Source of the DNA: an uncultured Gammaproteobacteria bacterium
GTDB lineage: Bacteria; Pseudomonadota; Gammaproteobacteria; Nitrosococcales; Methylophagaceae
DNA length: 21,819 bases
Direction of reading: 5' to 3'
NCBI GenBank assembly: GCA_913058195.1
Contig: CAJXPP010000011.1
Span: forward strand, 1-21,819
Shown piece after piece: positions 7,491 to 17,025 of the stretch (position 1 is its first letter; each line of letters opens with the position of its first letter). The position numbers were made by a program, and so were the translations under genes. The notes below the pieces were generated by a model that did no database searches, was not told where the DNA came from, and was given only the letters and a program-made list of their open reading frames with translations.

Positions 7491-8903
7491 ATGAACTCTG
7501 TGGAAGATGAATTATCATATCCGGACTCTTTTTCAGATAGTGCTACTGCTGCGCTTAAAGTCCCGCCACATTCTGTTGAAGCTGAGCAATCTGTTCTTGG
7601 TGGCCTTTTGCTTGATAATGGCAGTTGGGACCAAGTCGCTGACGTGCTGGTTGAATCAGATTTCTATCGACGCGATCATCGCTTAATCTTTCAAGCGATT
7701 TCTGAACTCTTTTCGAAATCACAACCCGTTGACGTTATCACCTTAGCTGAGTGGCATGATAAGCGTGGTGAACTTGATCAAGTAGGTGAGCTTGCCTATC
7801 TGGGTACATTGGCAAGAAATACGCCTAGTGCAGCCAATATTTTGGCCTATGCTTCAATCGTTCGTGAACGCTCTATTTTACGCCAGCTAATTGCAGTGGG
7901 CACATCTATTTCAAATGTTGCTTTCACCCCCGAAGGTCGAAATAGTGACCAGATGTTGGATGAAGCTGAAAGGCAAGTGCTAGAAATAGCCGAGAAAGGC
8001 GCACATCGAGGCGGCGGCTTTATTCAGGTAAAAGAAGTCTTAAGTAGAGTAGTCGATCGTATTGATACTTTATTTGAATCTGATAGTCTAATTACAGGGC
8101 TATCTTCAGGTTTTACTGATTTTGATGAGCAAACATCGGGTCTTCAACCTGCTGATTTAGTTATTGTTGCTGGGCGACCATCAATGGGTAAAACAACCTT
8201 TGCGATGAACTTGGCTGAACATGCTGCGATTAAAAGTAATGCGCCTGTTGCCGTATTCAGTATGGAGATGCCCGCAGATGCGTTAGCAATGCGTATGTTA
8301 TCTTCATTAGGCCAAATTGATCAGCATCGCTTAAGGACAGGTAAGTTGAATGATGATGATTGGCCACGACTTACTTCAGCCATTGCTTTACTAAATGAAG
8401 CACCATTATTTATTGATGATACACCGGCACTCACTGCAACAGAGTTACGAGCTCGAGCACGTAGATTGAAACGTGATCATGGCTTAAGTCTTATCGTAAT
8501 TGACTATATTCAGTTGATGCAGGGTAGTGGTAAAGCCGGTGAAAATAGAACTACGGAAGTGTCTGAAATCTCTCGATCACTGAAAGCCTTAGCAAAAGAA
8601 TTAGAAGTACCAGTTATTGCGCTCTCGCAGTTGAATCGAAGTCTTGAGCAACGTCCAAATAAACGACCAATTATGTCCGATCTACGTGAATCAGGGGCGA
8701 TTGAGCAGGATGCTGATTTAATCGTGTTTATTTATCGTGACGAAGTATATAACGAAGACTCACCTGAAAAAGGTAAGGCAGAAATAATTATTGGTAAGCA
8801 ACGTAATGGTCCGATTGGTACCGTTGCACTGACATTCCAAGGCCGGTACACTCGCTTTGAAAACTTTGCCTACAATAACTATGATGATTATGGTGCTGAA
8901 TAA
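7491..8903 (+). CDS. dnaB: Replicative DNA helicase DnaB
   Basis: Hexameric 5'-3' helicase that unwinds the replication fork and recruits primase. The N-terminal domain (about 25-125) starts with the family hallmark KVPPHSVEAEQSVLGGLLLDN. The RecA-like C-terminal domain has Walker A (AGRPSMGKTTFAMN, about residue 224), Walker B (LIVIDYIQLM) and the DnaB DLRESGAIEQDADLI block. Length 470 is normal, and no intein is inserted. The ATG at 7491 directly touches an AGGA; the in-frame GTG at 7500 sits 8 bases after that AGGA and is the better-placed start, which would shorten the protein by three residues. Confidence 0.97.
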   Translation: MNSVEDELSYPDSFSDSATAALKVPPHSVEAEQSVLGGLLLDNGSWDQVADVLVESDFYRRDHRLIFQAISELFSKSQPVDVITLAEWHDKRGELDQVGELAYLGTLARNTPSAANILAYASIVRERSILRQLIAVGTSISNVAFTPEGRNSDQMLDEAERQVLEIAEKGAHRGGGFIQVKEVLSRVVDRIDTLFESDSLITGLSSGFTDFDEQTSGLQPADLVIVAGRPSMGKTTFAMNLAEHAAIKSNAPVAVFSMEMPADALAMRMLSSLGQIDQHRLRTGKLNDDDWPRLTSAIALLNEAPLFIDDTPALTATELRARARRLKRDHGLSLIVIDYIQLMQGSGKAGENRTTEVSEISRSLKALAKELEVPVIALSQLNRSLEQRPNKRPIMSDLRESGAIEQDADLIVFIYRDEVYNEDSPEKGKAEIIIGKQRNGPIGTVALTFQGRYTRFENFAYNNYDDYGAE

Positions 8904-8905
8904 TT

Positions 8906-9994
8906 GTGACGATGTATCCTGTTGCTTGTATTGATTTAGCTGCTCTGTCACACAATTTTAACCGTGTTAAAGAGTTGGCACCAAATAGTCTGGTTATGTC
9001 AGTTATTAAAGCAAATGCCTACGGCCATGGTGCAGTAGAAGTAGCGCACGTCTTAGCTAAGAGTGATGCATTTGCTGTAGCCAGATTGGACGAAGCATTA
9101 GAGTTACGGATGTCTGGCATTAAGCAGCCCATCGTAATTCTTGAGGGCGTACATTCAAGTGAAGAATTACAGTTTGCTGCCGAGCATGATTTATCGCTTG
9201 TTTTTCATCAGGTGTCGCAGCTTGAACTTGTTATAAACACAACACTCACCTCGCCGTTAAAGCTTTGTTGGCTGATGCTTGAAACTGGCATGCATCGTTT
9301 AGGGTTAACTACAAATGAGGCTTGTGACGCATTAACAATCATGTCTGAAAGCAATGCTATCTCTGGCTCCGTCGGAGTGATGAGTCACTTTGCGAGTGCT
9401 GATGAAGTAGGCGATAGTCGCAATCAACAGCAATTAGATTTAATTAGTACGTTTGCGAAGAAATATGAACTTGAGATTAGTATGGCTAATTCAGCTGCAC
9501 TACTTTCTTTGCCAGATAGTCATGCTGATTGGGTTCGCCCAGGGCTAATGTTGTATGGCATCTCACCTTTTGACGATCAATCTGCCGCCGAACTAGGGTT
9601 AAAGCCTGTGATGAAATTGTGCTCAAAAATTATTGCGACACAAATTCTTAAAGAGGGCGATCAAGTTGGTTACAGTGGCACTTGGCTTGCTGATAAACCG
9701 ACGTTTGTTGGTATTGTTGATATTGGCTATGCTGATGGGTATAGTCGTCAACTTTCTAATTCGGGCTCAGTATCAATTAGTGGTCAAATCTGTGCTGTGT
9801 TAGGTCGGGTTTCAATGGATATGATTGCTGTTGATTTAACTGAGGTAAATACTGTATCAATAGGTGATAAAGTCATTCTTTGGGGTGATGAACACCTACC
9901 AGTAGAACGTATTGCTGCACAAGCAAATACGATTAGCTATGAATTAGTGAGTCAAATTAATCCGCGAGTGAAAAGGGACTATCACCATGGCTAA
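8906..9994 (+). CDS. alr: Alanine racemase
   Basis: PLP enzyme that makes D-alanine for peptidoglycan. The PLP lysine motif VIKANAYGHG is near residue 35, the catalytic tyrosine region (QVGYSGTW) and the RVSMDMIAVD block are in the C-terminal barrel domain, and 362 residues is the usual length. The GTG at 8906 lies 2 bases after the dnaB stop; an ATG at 8912 would give a protein starting MYPVACID, which fits the family at least as well. The gene overlaps radA by 8 bases, so dnaB-alr-radA is probably one transcript. Confidence 0.96.
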   Translation: MTMYPVACIDLAALSHNFNRVKELAPNSLVMSVIKANAYGHGAVEVAHVLAKSDAFAVARLDEALELRMSGIKQPIVILEGVHSSEELQFAAEHDLSLVFHQVSQLELVINTTLTSPLKLCWLMLETGMHRLGLTTNEACDALTIMSESNAISGSVGVMSHFASADEVGDSRNQQQLDLISTFAKKYELEISMANSAALLSLPDSHADWVRPGLMLYGISPFDDQSAAELGLKPVMKLCSKIIATQILKEGDQVGYSGTWLADKPTFVGIVDIGYADGYSRQLSNSGSVSISGQICAVLGRVSMDMIAVDLTEVNTVSIGDKVILWGDEHLPVERIAAQANTISYELVSQINPRVKRDYHHG

Positions 9995-11381
9995 ACCTAA
10001 GCGAAGTTATCACTGTAAAGAGTGTGGTGGTCAGACGCCACAATGGGCTGGACGATGTGCTGATTGTGGTGCATGGAATAGTTTAGAAGAAGAAATTCAA
10101 ATTTCGTCAAGCCCTACAAGCCAAACAACTATTGCTAAGCATACTGGTTATGCTGGTGAACAAAAAAGTGAAGTGCAATCTCTAAGTAATATTACGTCCG
10201 AACAAGCAGTTCGTTGGACAACAGGTCTGGATGAATTAGATCGTGTTTTAGGCGGTGGCTTGGTGACTGGGTCGGTAGTGCTTATTGGTGGTGATCCAGG
10301 TATTGGTAAGTCAACCTTATTACTACAAGCAATGGCAATAATGGCGAAGAAATCGGGTGTCAGTCCGCTTTATATTAGTGGTGAAGAATCATTACAACAA
10401 ATTCGTCTGCGTGCAGAGCGTCTTCAACTTGAACAAGCACCTGTAGATTTGTTAGCAGAAACACATGTAGAACAAATGATTGCTACCGCTCATGAGCGAA
10501 AGCCTCAGGTAATGGTTATTGATTCAATTCAAACTGTCTTTACTGAATTATTGCAATCTGCTCCCGGAACTGTCGCACAAGTTAGGGAGAGTGCTGCACA
10601 GTTAGTTCGTTTTGCTAAATCTAGTGGTACGACCTTGATACTAGTGGGTCATGTGACTAAGCAGGGGGCTCTAGCAGGGCCTCGTGTGTTAGAGCATATG
10701 GTGGATTCTGTTTTGTATTTTGAAGGTGATACCTCTACACGATTTAGAATACTTCGGGCGGTTAAAAATCGTTTCGGTGCCGTCAATGAACTTGGCGTGT
10801 TTAGTATGACTGAGTTGGGCTTAAAAGAAGTTAGCAATCCTTCAGCAATCTTCTTGTCTCGAGGTGAAACATCACTTGCGGGCAGTATCGTTACGGTGAT
10901 TCGTGAAGGTAGTCGACCTATGCTGGTTGAAGTGCAGGCATTAGTTGATGATAGTCCGCTGGGTAATCCACGACGTGTATCTGTTGGTTTAGACCAGAAT
11001 CGATTAGCTATGTTATTGGCTATCTTACACCGACATGGTGGTATCACCTGCAATGATCAGGATGTATTTATTAATGTGGTTGGTGGCGTAAAATTGAGTG
11101 AAACAGGGGCTGACCTAGCTGTTTTAGGTGCAGTATTATCAAGTCTAAGAAATAAACCAATACCTCGTGACTGGATCTTATTTGGTGAAGTGGGATTGAC
11201 TGGCGAGATTCGACCTGTTCAAGCTGGCGAAGAGCGTATCCGAGATGCTCAGAAACATGGTTTCAGTTATGCTATTGTGCCGGCTGCTAATGCGCCTAGA
11301 AAAGCAATTAAAGGCATTAAAGTGATTGCTGTCAGGCATTTATCAGAAGCTATTGATGCCTTACAGAATGCAGAACACTGA
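9987..11381 (+). CDS. radA: DNA repair protein RadA (Sms)
   Basis: RecA-like branch-migration factor that works in recombinational repair. From the N-terminus: a four-cysteine zinc finger (CKECGG...CADCGAW), Walker A (GGDPGIGKSTLLLQ), Walker B (VMVIDSIQT), the RadA-specific KNRFG motif (VKNRFGAVNELGVF), and a C-terminal Lon-protease-like domain (about 285-455) with GGVKLSETGADLAVL. At 464 residues it is full length. Its start codon lies inside the last codons of alr. The gene ends 3 bases from the convergent PilZ gene; the small TGCTT/AAGCA repeat between them is too weak to call a terminator. Confidence 0.97.
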   Translation: MAKPKRSYHCKECGGQTPQWAGRCADCGAWNSLEEEIQISSSPTSQTTIAKHTGYAGEQKSEVQSLSNITSEQAVRWTTGLDELDRVLGGGLVTGSVVLIGGDPGIGKSTLLLQAMAIMAKKSGVSPLYISGEESLQQIRLRAERLQLEQAPVDLLAETHVEQMIATAHERKPQVMVIDSIQTVFTELLQSAPGTVAQVRESAAQLVRFAKSSGTTLILVGHVTKQGALAGPRVLEHMVDSVLYFEGDTSTRFRILRAVKNRFGAVNELGVFSMTELGLKEVSNPSAIFLSRGETSLAGSIVTVIREGSRPMLVEVQALVDDSPLGNPRRVSVGLDQNRLAMLLAILHRHGGITCNDQDVFINVVGGVKLSETGADLAVLGAVLSSLRNKPIPRDWILFGEVGLTGEIRPVQAGEERIRDAQKHGFSYAIVPAANAPRKAIKGIKVIAVRHLSEAIDALQNAEH

Positions 11382-11384
11382 TGC

Positions 11385-11762
11385 TTAAAGAAGCAATGCT
11401 GCTAATTCTCTATGCAATAAGGCTTCATCACCTAGATTAAGCTCAACTAGACGTATCAAGTGTGAGATGCTGTCCAAATCAATATGAGTACAATGGAAAC
11501 CGATAGTATTGTCAGCTATATGAGCTACTTCAGCATCCATTTTGATAACTAGCTGGCCATTATCTAATAGAAGATCGATGGCGTATTGATCTGACATTTC
11601 ACCTAACCAGCCCTCAGGTGTGGTTATAAGCAGTCCAACTAGTGAAATATCAATAACATGACAATTTAGGTGTAATTCACCTTTATGCGAGTTAAGATGT
11701 GCTGTCGCATCAAAGGGTATACGGCTAAAACGACGGCGTTCATCAGATTCTTGATTGGACAT
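11385..11762 (-). CDS. PilZ-domain protein (predicted c-di-GMP receptor)
   Basis: A 125-residue single-domain PilZ protein. Both parts of the c-di-GMP binding signature are seen: an RRRFSR box (RxxxR type) about ten residues from the start, and DISLVGL ([D/N]xSxxG) about 35 residues later. The start at 11762 is chosen because a GGAGG is placed 7-8 bases upstream; an ORF continues further upstream to 11849 but would run into the hemJ promoter side and has no homology-like features. Divergent from hemJ. A downstream partner cannot be inferred, since most single-domain PilZ proteins act by protein contact. Confidence 0.88.
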   Translation of the reverse strand: MSNQESDERRRFSRIPFDATAHLNSHKGELHLNCHVIDISLVGLLITTPEGWLGEMSDQYAIDLLLDNGQLVIKMDAEVAHIADNTIGFHCTHIDLDSISHLIRLVELNLGDEALLHRELAALLL

Positions 11763-11825
11763 ATATTGACCTCCGTATAAGCAATAAACCGATATTAACA
11801 CTGATTGACTAGTGAGGAGAAGTAC

Positions 11826-12251
11826 ATGCTGTGGGTTAAAGCATTTCACATCATTTCTATGGTGACATGGTTTGCGGCACTATTTTATTTGCCGCGCTTG
11901 TTTGTCTACCATGCGATGAGTGACGATAAAATAAGTTGTGAACGTTTTAAGATAATGGAGAGGAAGTTATACCGAGGGATTATGACGCCGAGTGCGGTAT
12001 TAACCTTAGGTTTCGGTTTATGGTTATTAAGTGCCTATAGTTTAGAACAAATAGCCTCTATGCATTGGTTACACGCAAAGTTAACACTGATTATTTTGTT
12101 ATTCGCATACCATGGTTATTGTGGAAAATTAGTACGCACTTTTAAAAATGATGCGAATCAACGAAGCCATGTATTTTACAGATGGTTTAATGAACTGCCC
12201 GTCATTATCTTGATTGCAGTAATCATTTTAGTCGTCGTTCGACCTTTTTAA
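11826..12251 (+). CDS. hemJ: Protoporphyrinogen IX oxidase HemJ
   Basis: Small membrane haem-biosynthesis enzyme that oxidises protoporphyrinogen IX (PF03653, earlier UPF0093). The 141-residue protein has four hydrophobic segments and the family N-terminus MLWVKAFHIISMVTWFA, with the conserved His at position 8 and conserved Lys at about 85 (HAKL) that correspond to the residues known to be essential in HemJ. The ATG at 11826 follows a GAGGAG ribosome-binding site; a longer reading frame from 11805 would add only MTSEEKY and includes that site, so it is rejected. Convergent with dolP. Confidence 0.92.
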   Translation: MLWVKAFHIISMVTWFAALFYLPRLFVYHAMSDDKISCERFKIMERKLYRGIMTPSAVLTLGFGLWLLSAYSLEQIASMHWLHAKLTLIILLFAYHGYCGKLVRTFKNDANQRSHVFYRWFNELPVIILIAVIILVVVRPF

Positions 12252-12282
12252 CTAAATTGATAAATGACCTGTTAATGTGCTT

Positions 12283-12858
12283 CTAATCGGTGTATTCAAA
12301 TATTTTAATAACACGTTGAACACCTGCGGCCTGCGTGACAATTGATACCACTTTATCGGCCTCAGCATGGCTGAGAATACCCATAAGATAAACAATGCCG
12401 TGTTCAGTGACAACCTTCACATAGAAAGGATCAATTCCTTCCTCTGCAGCCAATTTAGCTTTAATTTTAGACGTGATCCAAGCATCGCTACTACGCGAAG
12501 GTAATGCACTTGGCGCACCGATAAATAACTCATTATGAATGCGACGTACATTATCAATCGCCTTAATTTCTGCGGATACTTTTTGTTTTAAATCTTCACT
12601 GGGCGTTTCACCTGTAATAAGCACGCTACCGTTATAACTTGTGACATTAATATGGCTTTGATCATAAATTTCCTTATTACTAAATAATGCAAAGGATGCT
12701 TTAAACTCAATACCTTGATCATCAATAACTGAACCTGTACTACGGCGATCATGAGCAATTGATGCGCCAGTTGCTGCTCCAGTTACAATGGCAGTTGCAC
12801 AGCCTTGTAATAATAGAAGCGGAAGCAATAGTAATAATGCAAGTTTTAGTTTTAACAT
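12283..12858 (-). CDS. dolP: BON-domain outer-membrane lipoprotein (DolP/YraP)
   Basis: A 191-residue lipoprotein with signal peptide and lipobox LQGC (C19), then two BON domains (about 45-112 and 118-188), each with the family's strand-helix-strand pattern (SVLITGETPSEDLKQKV; IVYLMGILSHAEADKVV). DolP in E. coli binds anionic phospholipid at division sites and supports outer-membrane integrity. The assignment is supported by position after lpoA and yraN, the same order as in E. coli and Pseudomonas except that diaA, normally between yraN and dolP, is missing and replaced by a 92-base gap. Confidence 0.9.
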   Translation of the reverse strand: MLKLKLALLLLLPLLLLQGCATAIVTGAATGASIAHDRRSTGSVIDDQGIEFKASFALFSNKEIYDQSHINVTSYNGSVLITGETPSEDLKQKVSAEIKAIDNVRRIHNELFIGAPSALPSRSSDAWITSKIKAKLAAEEGIDPFYVKVVTEHGIVYLMGILSHAEADKVVSIVTQAAGVQRVIKIFEYTD

Positions 12859-12950
12859 GAGAAAGGTCCTAAAGATAATGTTATGGGGTTAATTATCGCT
12901 GTTTCAAAAAGCTTTGACTACTATTAAGCGATTTAAATTCAGATTGCAGC

Positions 12951-13304
12951 TCAATTTAGCTGAAATGCATCTTTAACCCAAGTAATTTCTGTTTGTTGCT
13001 TGTTAGGTGAGATGGCGACAACATCAAAGCGGTACTGGGAGAGAGCGTTATTTTGACTTGCTATGAAGTGCTCTGCAGTGAAAATTATTTTTTGTTGTTT
13101 TTGAGTGGTAACACTTTCTAATGCACTACCAAATTTAGCTGACTTTCTGTAACGAACTTCAATAAATACCAGAGTAGACTGATCCTGCATAATTAAATCA
13201 ATCTCACCTCGACGGCAGTGATAATTTTTAGTAATAAGTTTTAATTTATGTTTTTGTAAATAATCACAGGCTAATTGTTCAGCAAGTTGGCCGGTATCAG
13301 CCAT
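12951..13304 (-). CDS. yraN: YraN family (UPF0102) nuclease-fold protein
   Basis: A 117-residue protein of the UPF0102 family, normal length. The restriction-endonuclease-like core is visible: RRGEIDLIM, then VFIEVRYRKSAKFG, with the E/D and E-x-R/K residues in the expected places. No cellular role is firmly established for the family. The ATG is directly adjacent to the lpoA stop (TAA then ATG), showing coupling with lpoA. Confidence 0.93.
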   Translation of the reverse strand: MADTGQLAEQLACDYLQKHKLKLITKNYHCRRGEIDLIMQDQSTLVFIEVRYRKSAKFGSALESVTTQKQQKIIFTAEHFIASQNNALSQYRFDVVAISPNKQQTEITWVKDAFQLN

Positions 13305-15161
13305 TTATTCGCTATCTTCAATAGTATTTAAAATACCTTTATCAAACTGACCCCAGCTAGTGCCACGGTGTACTCTGCCATTGCTGTCAATCGATAAGTT
13401 GCCTGTTGCGCCAGCAAATGAAATGTCAGATGAACGGCTGAGTCCATTAAGTTGGGGAATGATCCGATATGCATCAGCACCTAATGCATAGAGACGCACT
13501 AAACTGTCAAAGTGATCAGGGTGATTTACTTTGAGTGCATTATAAACCGGATCGTTTTGCGATGATTTTTCCAACATCCAGGGGATATCAGTGATAATTA
13601 GGTTGTTTAAATCAATATCTTGTTGACTATCTTCACGCCCAGAATAGGCTTGAGAAGTCGTTATAATTGGTAAGTTACCTGAACGGTGAAACTTTAACTG
13701 CGGAACTAATTGTCGAGCCTTTAAAGGTTTTGCTGCCAAGAAAACAAAATCAATATCTTGGCGACGGCGAGGTTCAAATTCTATGCTCTTCCCTAATGTC
13801 TGTTTTAAAGAATGATTTCGCTGAGTGCTTGTTTCCAGGCCTAAGAGTGAGGTGATTGTTGTCGAAAAGTCATTTTGATTTGCATTATAGTTTGCCGTAT
13901 TTAATAAAACACCGCCGTTAGATAGCCATTGTTCCTTAAAGGCTTCGGTTACACGTTGTCCCCAATTGTCATTTGATGACAGAATCACGGCACGTTGGTA
14001 ATTGTTCTGGCTTGCATAGTTTGCAATTGACACGGCGTCATCTTCGGGTGCTAAGCCAAATTGGAATAGGTTAGGGTAATTAGATTTGTCAGAAAGACGG
14101 TTAAGAGCTAGTACGGGAATCGTTAACTCGCTGCTTTGTGCCAATTCTTCAACTGCTCGTTTGTCCAGAGGACCGATAACGATACTTGCCCTATCAGAAA
14201 CTGCTTGCTGATATTGCTGCCAAACATTACTAGGTTGAGTAGTAACAGGGTAGAAACGTAGTTTTGTGTTCGAATGCGCAATAAAATGAGCAGTAATAAT
14301 ACTCTGTTTTATTGCCTGCGCAGCCAATTTGTATTGACCTGTCTCTGGAAGTAATACGGCGATCAGATCCAGCTCTTTTGTTAACCGAGTGCCAGCACTC
14401 AGGTTGGGGGCGTATAGTTCGGGATTTGCTGGATGCCTAGGATAGTCACGCTGCCAGTTTTCAATCGCTACAATAAACGCCTCAGGATTAGCTTGATAGC
14501 TTTTGACAAGGAAGGCCAGCTCAAACCAACCACTATCAACTGCTGGTGCAACACCTGGTTTAAACAAGTCCAATGATTGTGGCGTTAATGCCATCAATGA
14601 TTGCCATAGTGCTTGTTGATTTGAAGCGATATCTGTTTCATCATCTAAAAGTGATAAAAGTTGTAGGTGACTATTGGCTTTTTCTAACCAGTTTTCAGTT
14701 AATTGATACGCATCTATTCTTAGTTGGAGCACTTGTTGCTGTTGTGTCAAAGACAGTGATTGAAACGTAGCTAACTCTAGTGCGGCTAATGCTTGTTCTG
14801 GTTGAGAAGAGGCAAGGGCGAGCTCTGCTTCTAAAATAGCGACATCGTATTGCTGGACTGGTGATAATAGTGTTTTATCAATGTGTGATAAAGCTTGTGC
14901 CGATTCAATATCGTCATTGGCTTGCCAAAAAGCACGTGCAGCACGCAAATAATATTGCGCTTGCAGTTGTTCATTGGAGTCGCTAGCTAATAGAAGGTAT
15001 TGTTGCGCGGCAGATAAAAAATCACCCGATTGTTCCGCAGTAACAGCAGCTTGAACAGCTGCTGCATCGGGACGCGTTGGGCTTATTTGTTGTGCAGACT
15101 GGCAGGCACTTAAGCTTATTGTGATCAATGCAAGCCAGCTTATTAAAAATCGTTGTGTCAT
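13305..15161 (-). CDS. lpoA: Penicillin-binding protein activator LpoA (LppC family)
   Basis: Outer-membrane lipoprotein that activates PBP1A for peptidoglycan synthesis from outside. The signal peptide ends in lipobox LSAC (C20). A helical TPR-like N-terminal half (about 30-250, Q/A/L-rich) is followed by a type-1 periplasmic-binding-protein-like C-terminal domain (about 255-610) with the LppC motifs IAVLLPETGQYKLAAQAI, VIGPLDKRAVEEL and PVLALN. At 618 residues it is close to E. coli LpoA (678). It heads lpoA-yraN-(dolP) and is divergent from rsmI, the canonical arrangement. Confidence 0.94.
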   Translation of the reverse strand: MTQRFLISWLALITISLSACQSAQQISPTRPDAAAVQAAVTAEQSGDFLSAAQQYLLLASDSNEQLQAQYYLRAARAFWQANDDIESAQALSHIDKTLLSPVQQYDVAILEAELALASSQPEQALAALELATFQSLSLTQQQQVLQLRIDAYQLTENWLEKANSHLQLLSLLDDETDIASNQQALWQSLMALTPQSLDLFKPGVAPAVDSGWFELAFLVKSYQANPEAFIVAIENWQRDYPRHPANPELYAPNLSAGTRLTKELDLIAVLLPETGQYKLAAQAIKQSIITAHFIAHSNTKLRFYPVTTQPSNVWQQYQQAVSDRASIVIGPLDKRAVEELAQSSELTIPVLALNRLSDKSNYPNLFQFGLAPEDDAVSIANYASQNNYQRAVILSSNDNWGQRVTEAFKEQWLSNGGVLLNTANYNANQNDFSTTITSLLGLETSTQRNHSLKQTLGKSIEFEPRRRQDIDFVFLAAKPLKARQLVPQLKFHRSGNLPIITTSQAYSGREDSQQDIDLNNLIITDIPWMLEKSSQNDPVYNALKVNHPDHFDSLVRLYALGADAYRIIPQLNGLSRSSDISFAGATGNLSIDSNGRVHRGTSWGQFDKGILNTIEDSE

Positions 15162-15255
15162 GGCTTCCTAGCTATGATTATTTATTTAAGGAAACATATT
15201 ACCTGTTCGCGTATATTACGACCAGAACTGAGTACTAATTTTAAGGTGAATTGTT

Positions 15256-16104
15256 GTGGCTGAACGAAGTGATGCATGCTTATATATAGTAGCAACCCCT
15301 ATAGGTAATTTATCTGACATATCGCAACGTGCTATTGAGGTATTGCAAGCCGTAGATGTGATTGCCGCTGAAGATACCCGCCATAGCGGAATTTTATTGA
15401 AGCACTTTGCCATCAATACCCAAAGCATCTCATTACATGACCACAATGAACAACAACGTAGTGAGACTTTGTTAGAAAAGCTGCAACAAGGTGAGTCTAT
15501 TGCGCTAATTAGTGATGCTGGCACGCCATTAATTAGTGATCCAGGTTATAAGCTTGTTACCTTAGTTCGTGAGCATAATATACCTGTTATACCCATTCCT
15601 GGGAGTTGTGCAGTTATTGCTGCACTATCAGCTTCAGGCTTAGCATCCGATCGCTTCTCCTTTGAAGGTTTTCTTCCTTCAAAACAAGGTGCGAGGCAGC
15701 AAATACTTCAATTACTTGTTGGTGAAAGTCGTACCATGATTTTCTATGATGCACCAAGACGATTAGAAGGCACATTGGCGGATATGATTACTGTGTTTGG
15801 TGAACATCGCCCAGCTTGTATAGCAAGAGAGCTCACCAAAATACATGAGACCATTACTACAAAACCTCTGGGTGAATTACTAGCATGGGTATCCGCTGAT
15901 GCGAATCAACTTAAAGGTGAGTGTGTTTTACTTTTAGAAGGTGCTAAACAACAAATAGATGCCAGTGAAACAGAAATTAACCGTGTACTTAGTTTATTGT
16001 TAAAAGAATTACCCGTTAAGAAAGCGGCAGCACTTACAGCATCATTATTAGAAGTGAGCAAAAACAACGCATACAGCATGGCGTTGAAACTTCAGCAAAA
16101 ATAG
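15256..16104 (+). CDS. rsmI: 16S rRNA (cytidine-1402-2'-O)-methyltransferase RsmI
   Basis: Tetrapyrrole-methylase-fold enzyme that 2'-O-methylates C1402 of 16S rRNA at the decoding centre. Motifs: LYIVATPIGNLSDISQRA at the N-terminus, AAEDTRHSGILL, LISDAGTPLISDPGY (SAM site), FEGFLP and ARELTKIHETI; 282 residues is normal. The start is GTG at 15256, 9 bases after an AAGG. It is divergent from lpoA across a 94-base gap and runs directly into rnpB, whose likely -10 (TAAAAT, 16116-16121) begins 11 bases after its stop. Confidence 0.95.
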   Translation: MAERSDACLYIVATPIGNLSDISQRAIEVLQAVDVIAAEDTRHSGILLKHFAINTQSISLHDHNEQQRSETLLEKLQQGESIALISDAGTPLISDPGYKLVTLVREHNIPVIPIPGSCAVIAALSASGLASDRFSFEGFLPSKQGARQQILQLLVGESRTMIFYDAPRRLEGTLADMITVFGEHRPACIARELTKIHETITTKPLGELLAWVSADANQLKGECVLLLEGAKQQIDASETEINRVLSLLLKELPVKKAAALTASLLEVSKNNAYSMALKLQQK

Positions 16105-16128
16105 TCTTATTCAGGTAAAATCCTCGGC

Positions 16129-16495
<367 letters not shown>

Positions 16496-16522
16496 TTTTC
16501 ACTATTATCAATATTTATCAGC

Positions 16523-16557
16523 AGGTTAGCTTTTCTCTTTCTTTGGAGTGCTAACTT
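16523..16557 (+). repeat. 8-bp inverted repeat around the ribosome-binding site
   Basis: AGGTTAGC and GCTAACTT (one G-T pair) flank a T-rich 19-base loop that contains the GGAG used by the ORF at 16558; the right arm ends at the ATG. It could be a translation-control hairpin or the remains of an insertion end. Confidence 0.35.
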
Positions 16558-17025
16558 ATGGTACAAACTTTGGTACAAAGTCATCATACAATTGCAGAGT
16601 ATCAAGGAGATGAACAGATTAGGTCTCTATTAAAGATGATAACCCTGATTGCTATTAACGCTAAAGATGAGCCAGCAGCTTTAAAAGCCATCAAGAAGAA
16701 GATTAACTTTAACCCTAAAGACTGGAGGTGGATTAAAGATAGAGACTTAAATATGGATGATTTAATTAATCAGTTTAAGTTGATACATCCATCCATTACC
16801 TTATTCTCTGGAGTAGGAGTAATGCTTCAAAGTGTAGACGCATTAATAGTAGAAAGAGTAGTTAATCAATTTACAGAAGACTCTATTCCTATACTTTCAA
16901 TTCATGATTCATTTATAGTTGAAGAGGAATATGAATCCCTACTTAAAGATAGAATGATTAATGCATTTAAAGATGTAATGAAGATTATAGGAGTAGATAT
17001 AGGTATTACTATTATTATTAAGTAA
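16558..17025 (+). pseudogene. C-terminal part of a phage/plasmid polymerase-like protein
   Basis: A 155-residue ORF whose second half contains LFSGVGVMLQSVDALIVERV, then IPILSIHDSFIVEEEYESLL. The HDSF block after an 'LQ..DA' helix is what I associate with the end of large, poorly described polymerase-like proteins on phages and plasmids, normally several hundred residues long. The first half (LLKMITLIAINAKDEPAALKAI) also fits the middle of such proteins, so this looks like the tail of a longer gene whose front is gone. An ATG with GGAG 9 bases upstream could still allow expression. Frequent AGA and ATA codons and A-rich composition differ from the core genes to the left and suggest acquired DNA. 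Family assignment is from memory, not a search. Confidence 0.45.

Noticed and set aside
11376..11400. Terminator between radA and the PilZ gene
   Set aside because: Only a 5-bp TGCTT/AAGCA stem without a T-run.
11763..11849. 29-residue N-terminal extension of the PilZ gene
   Set aside because: It would cover the hemJ ribosome-binding site and start; the GGAGG before 11762 marks the start well.
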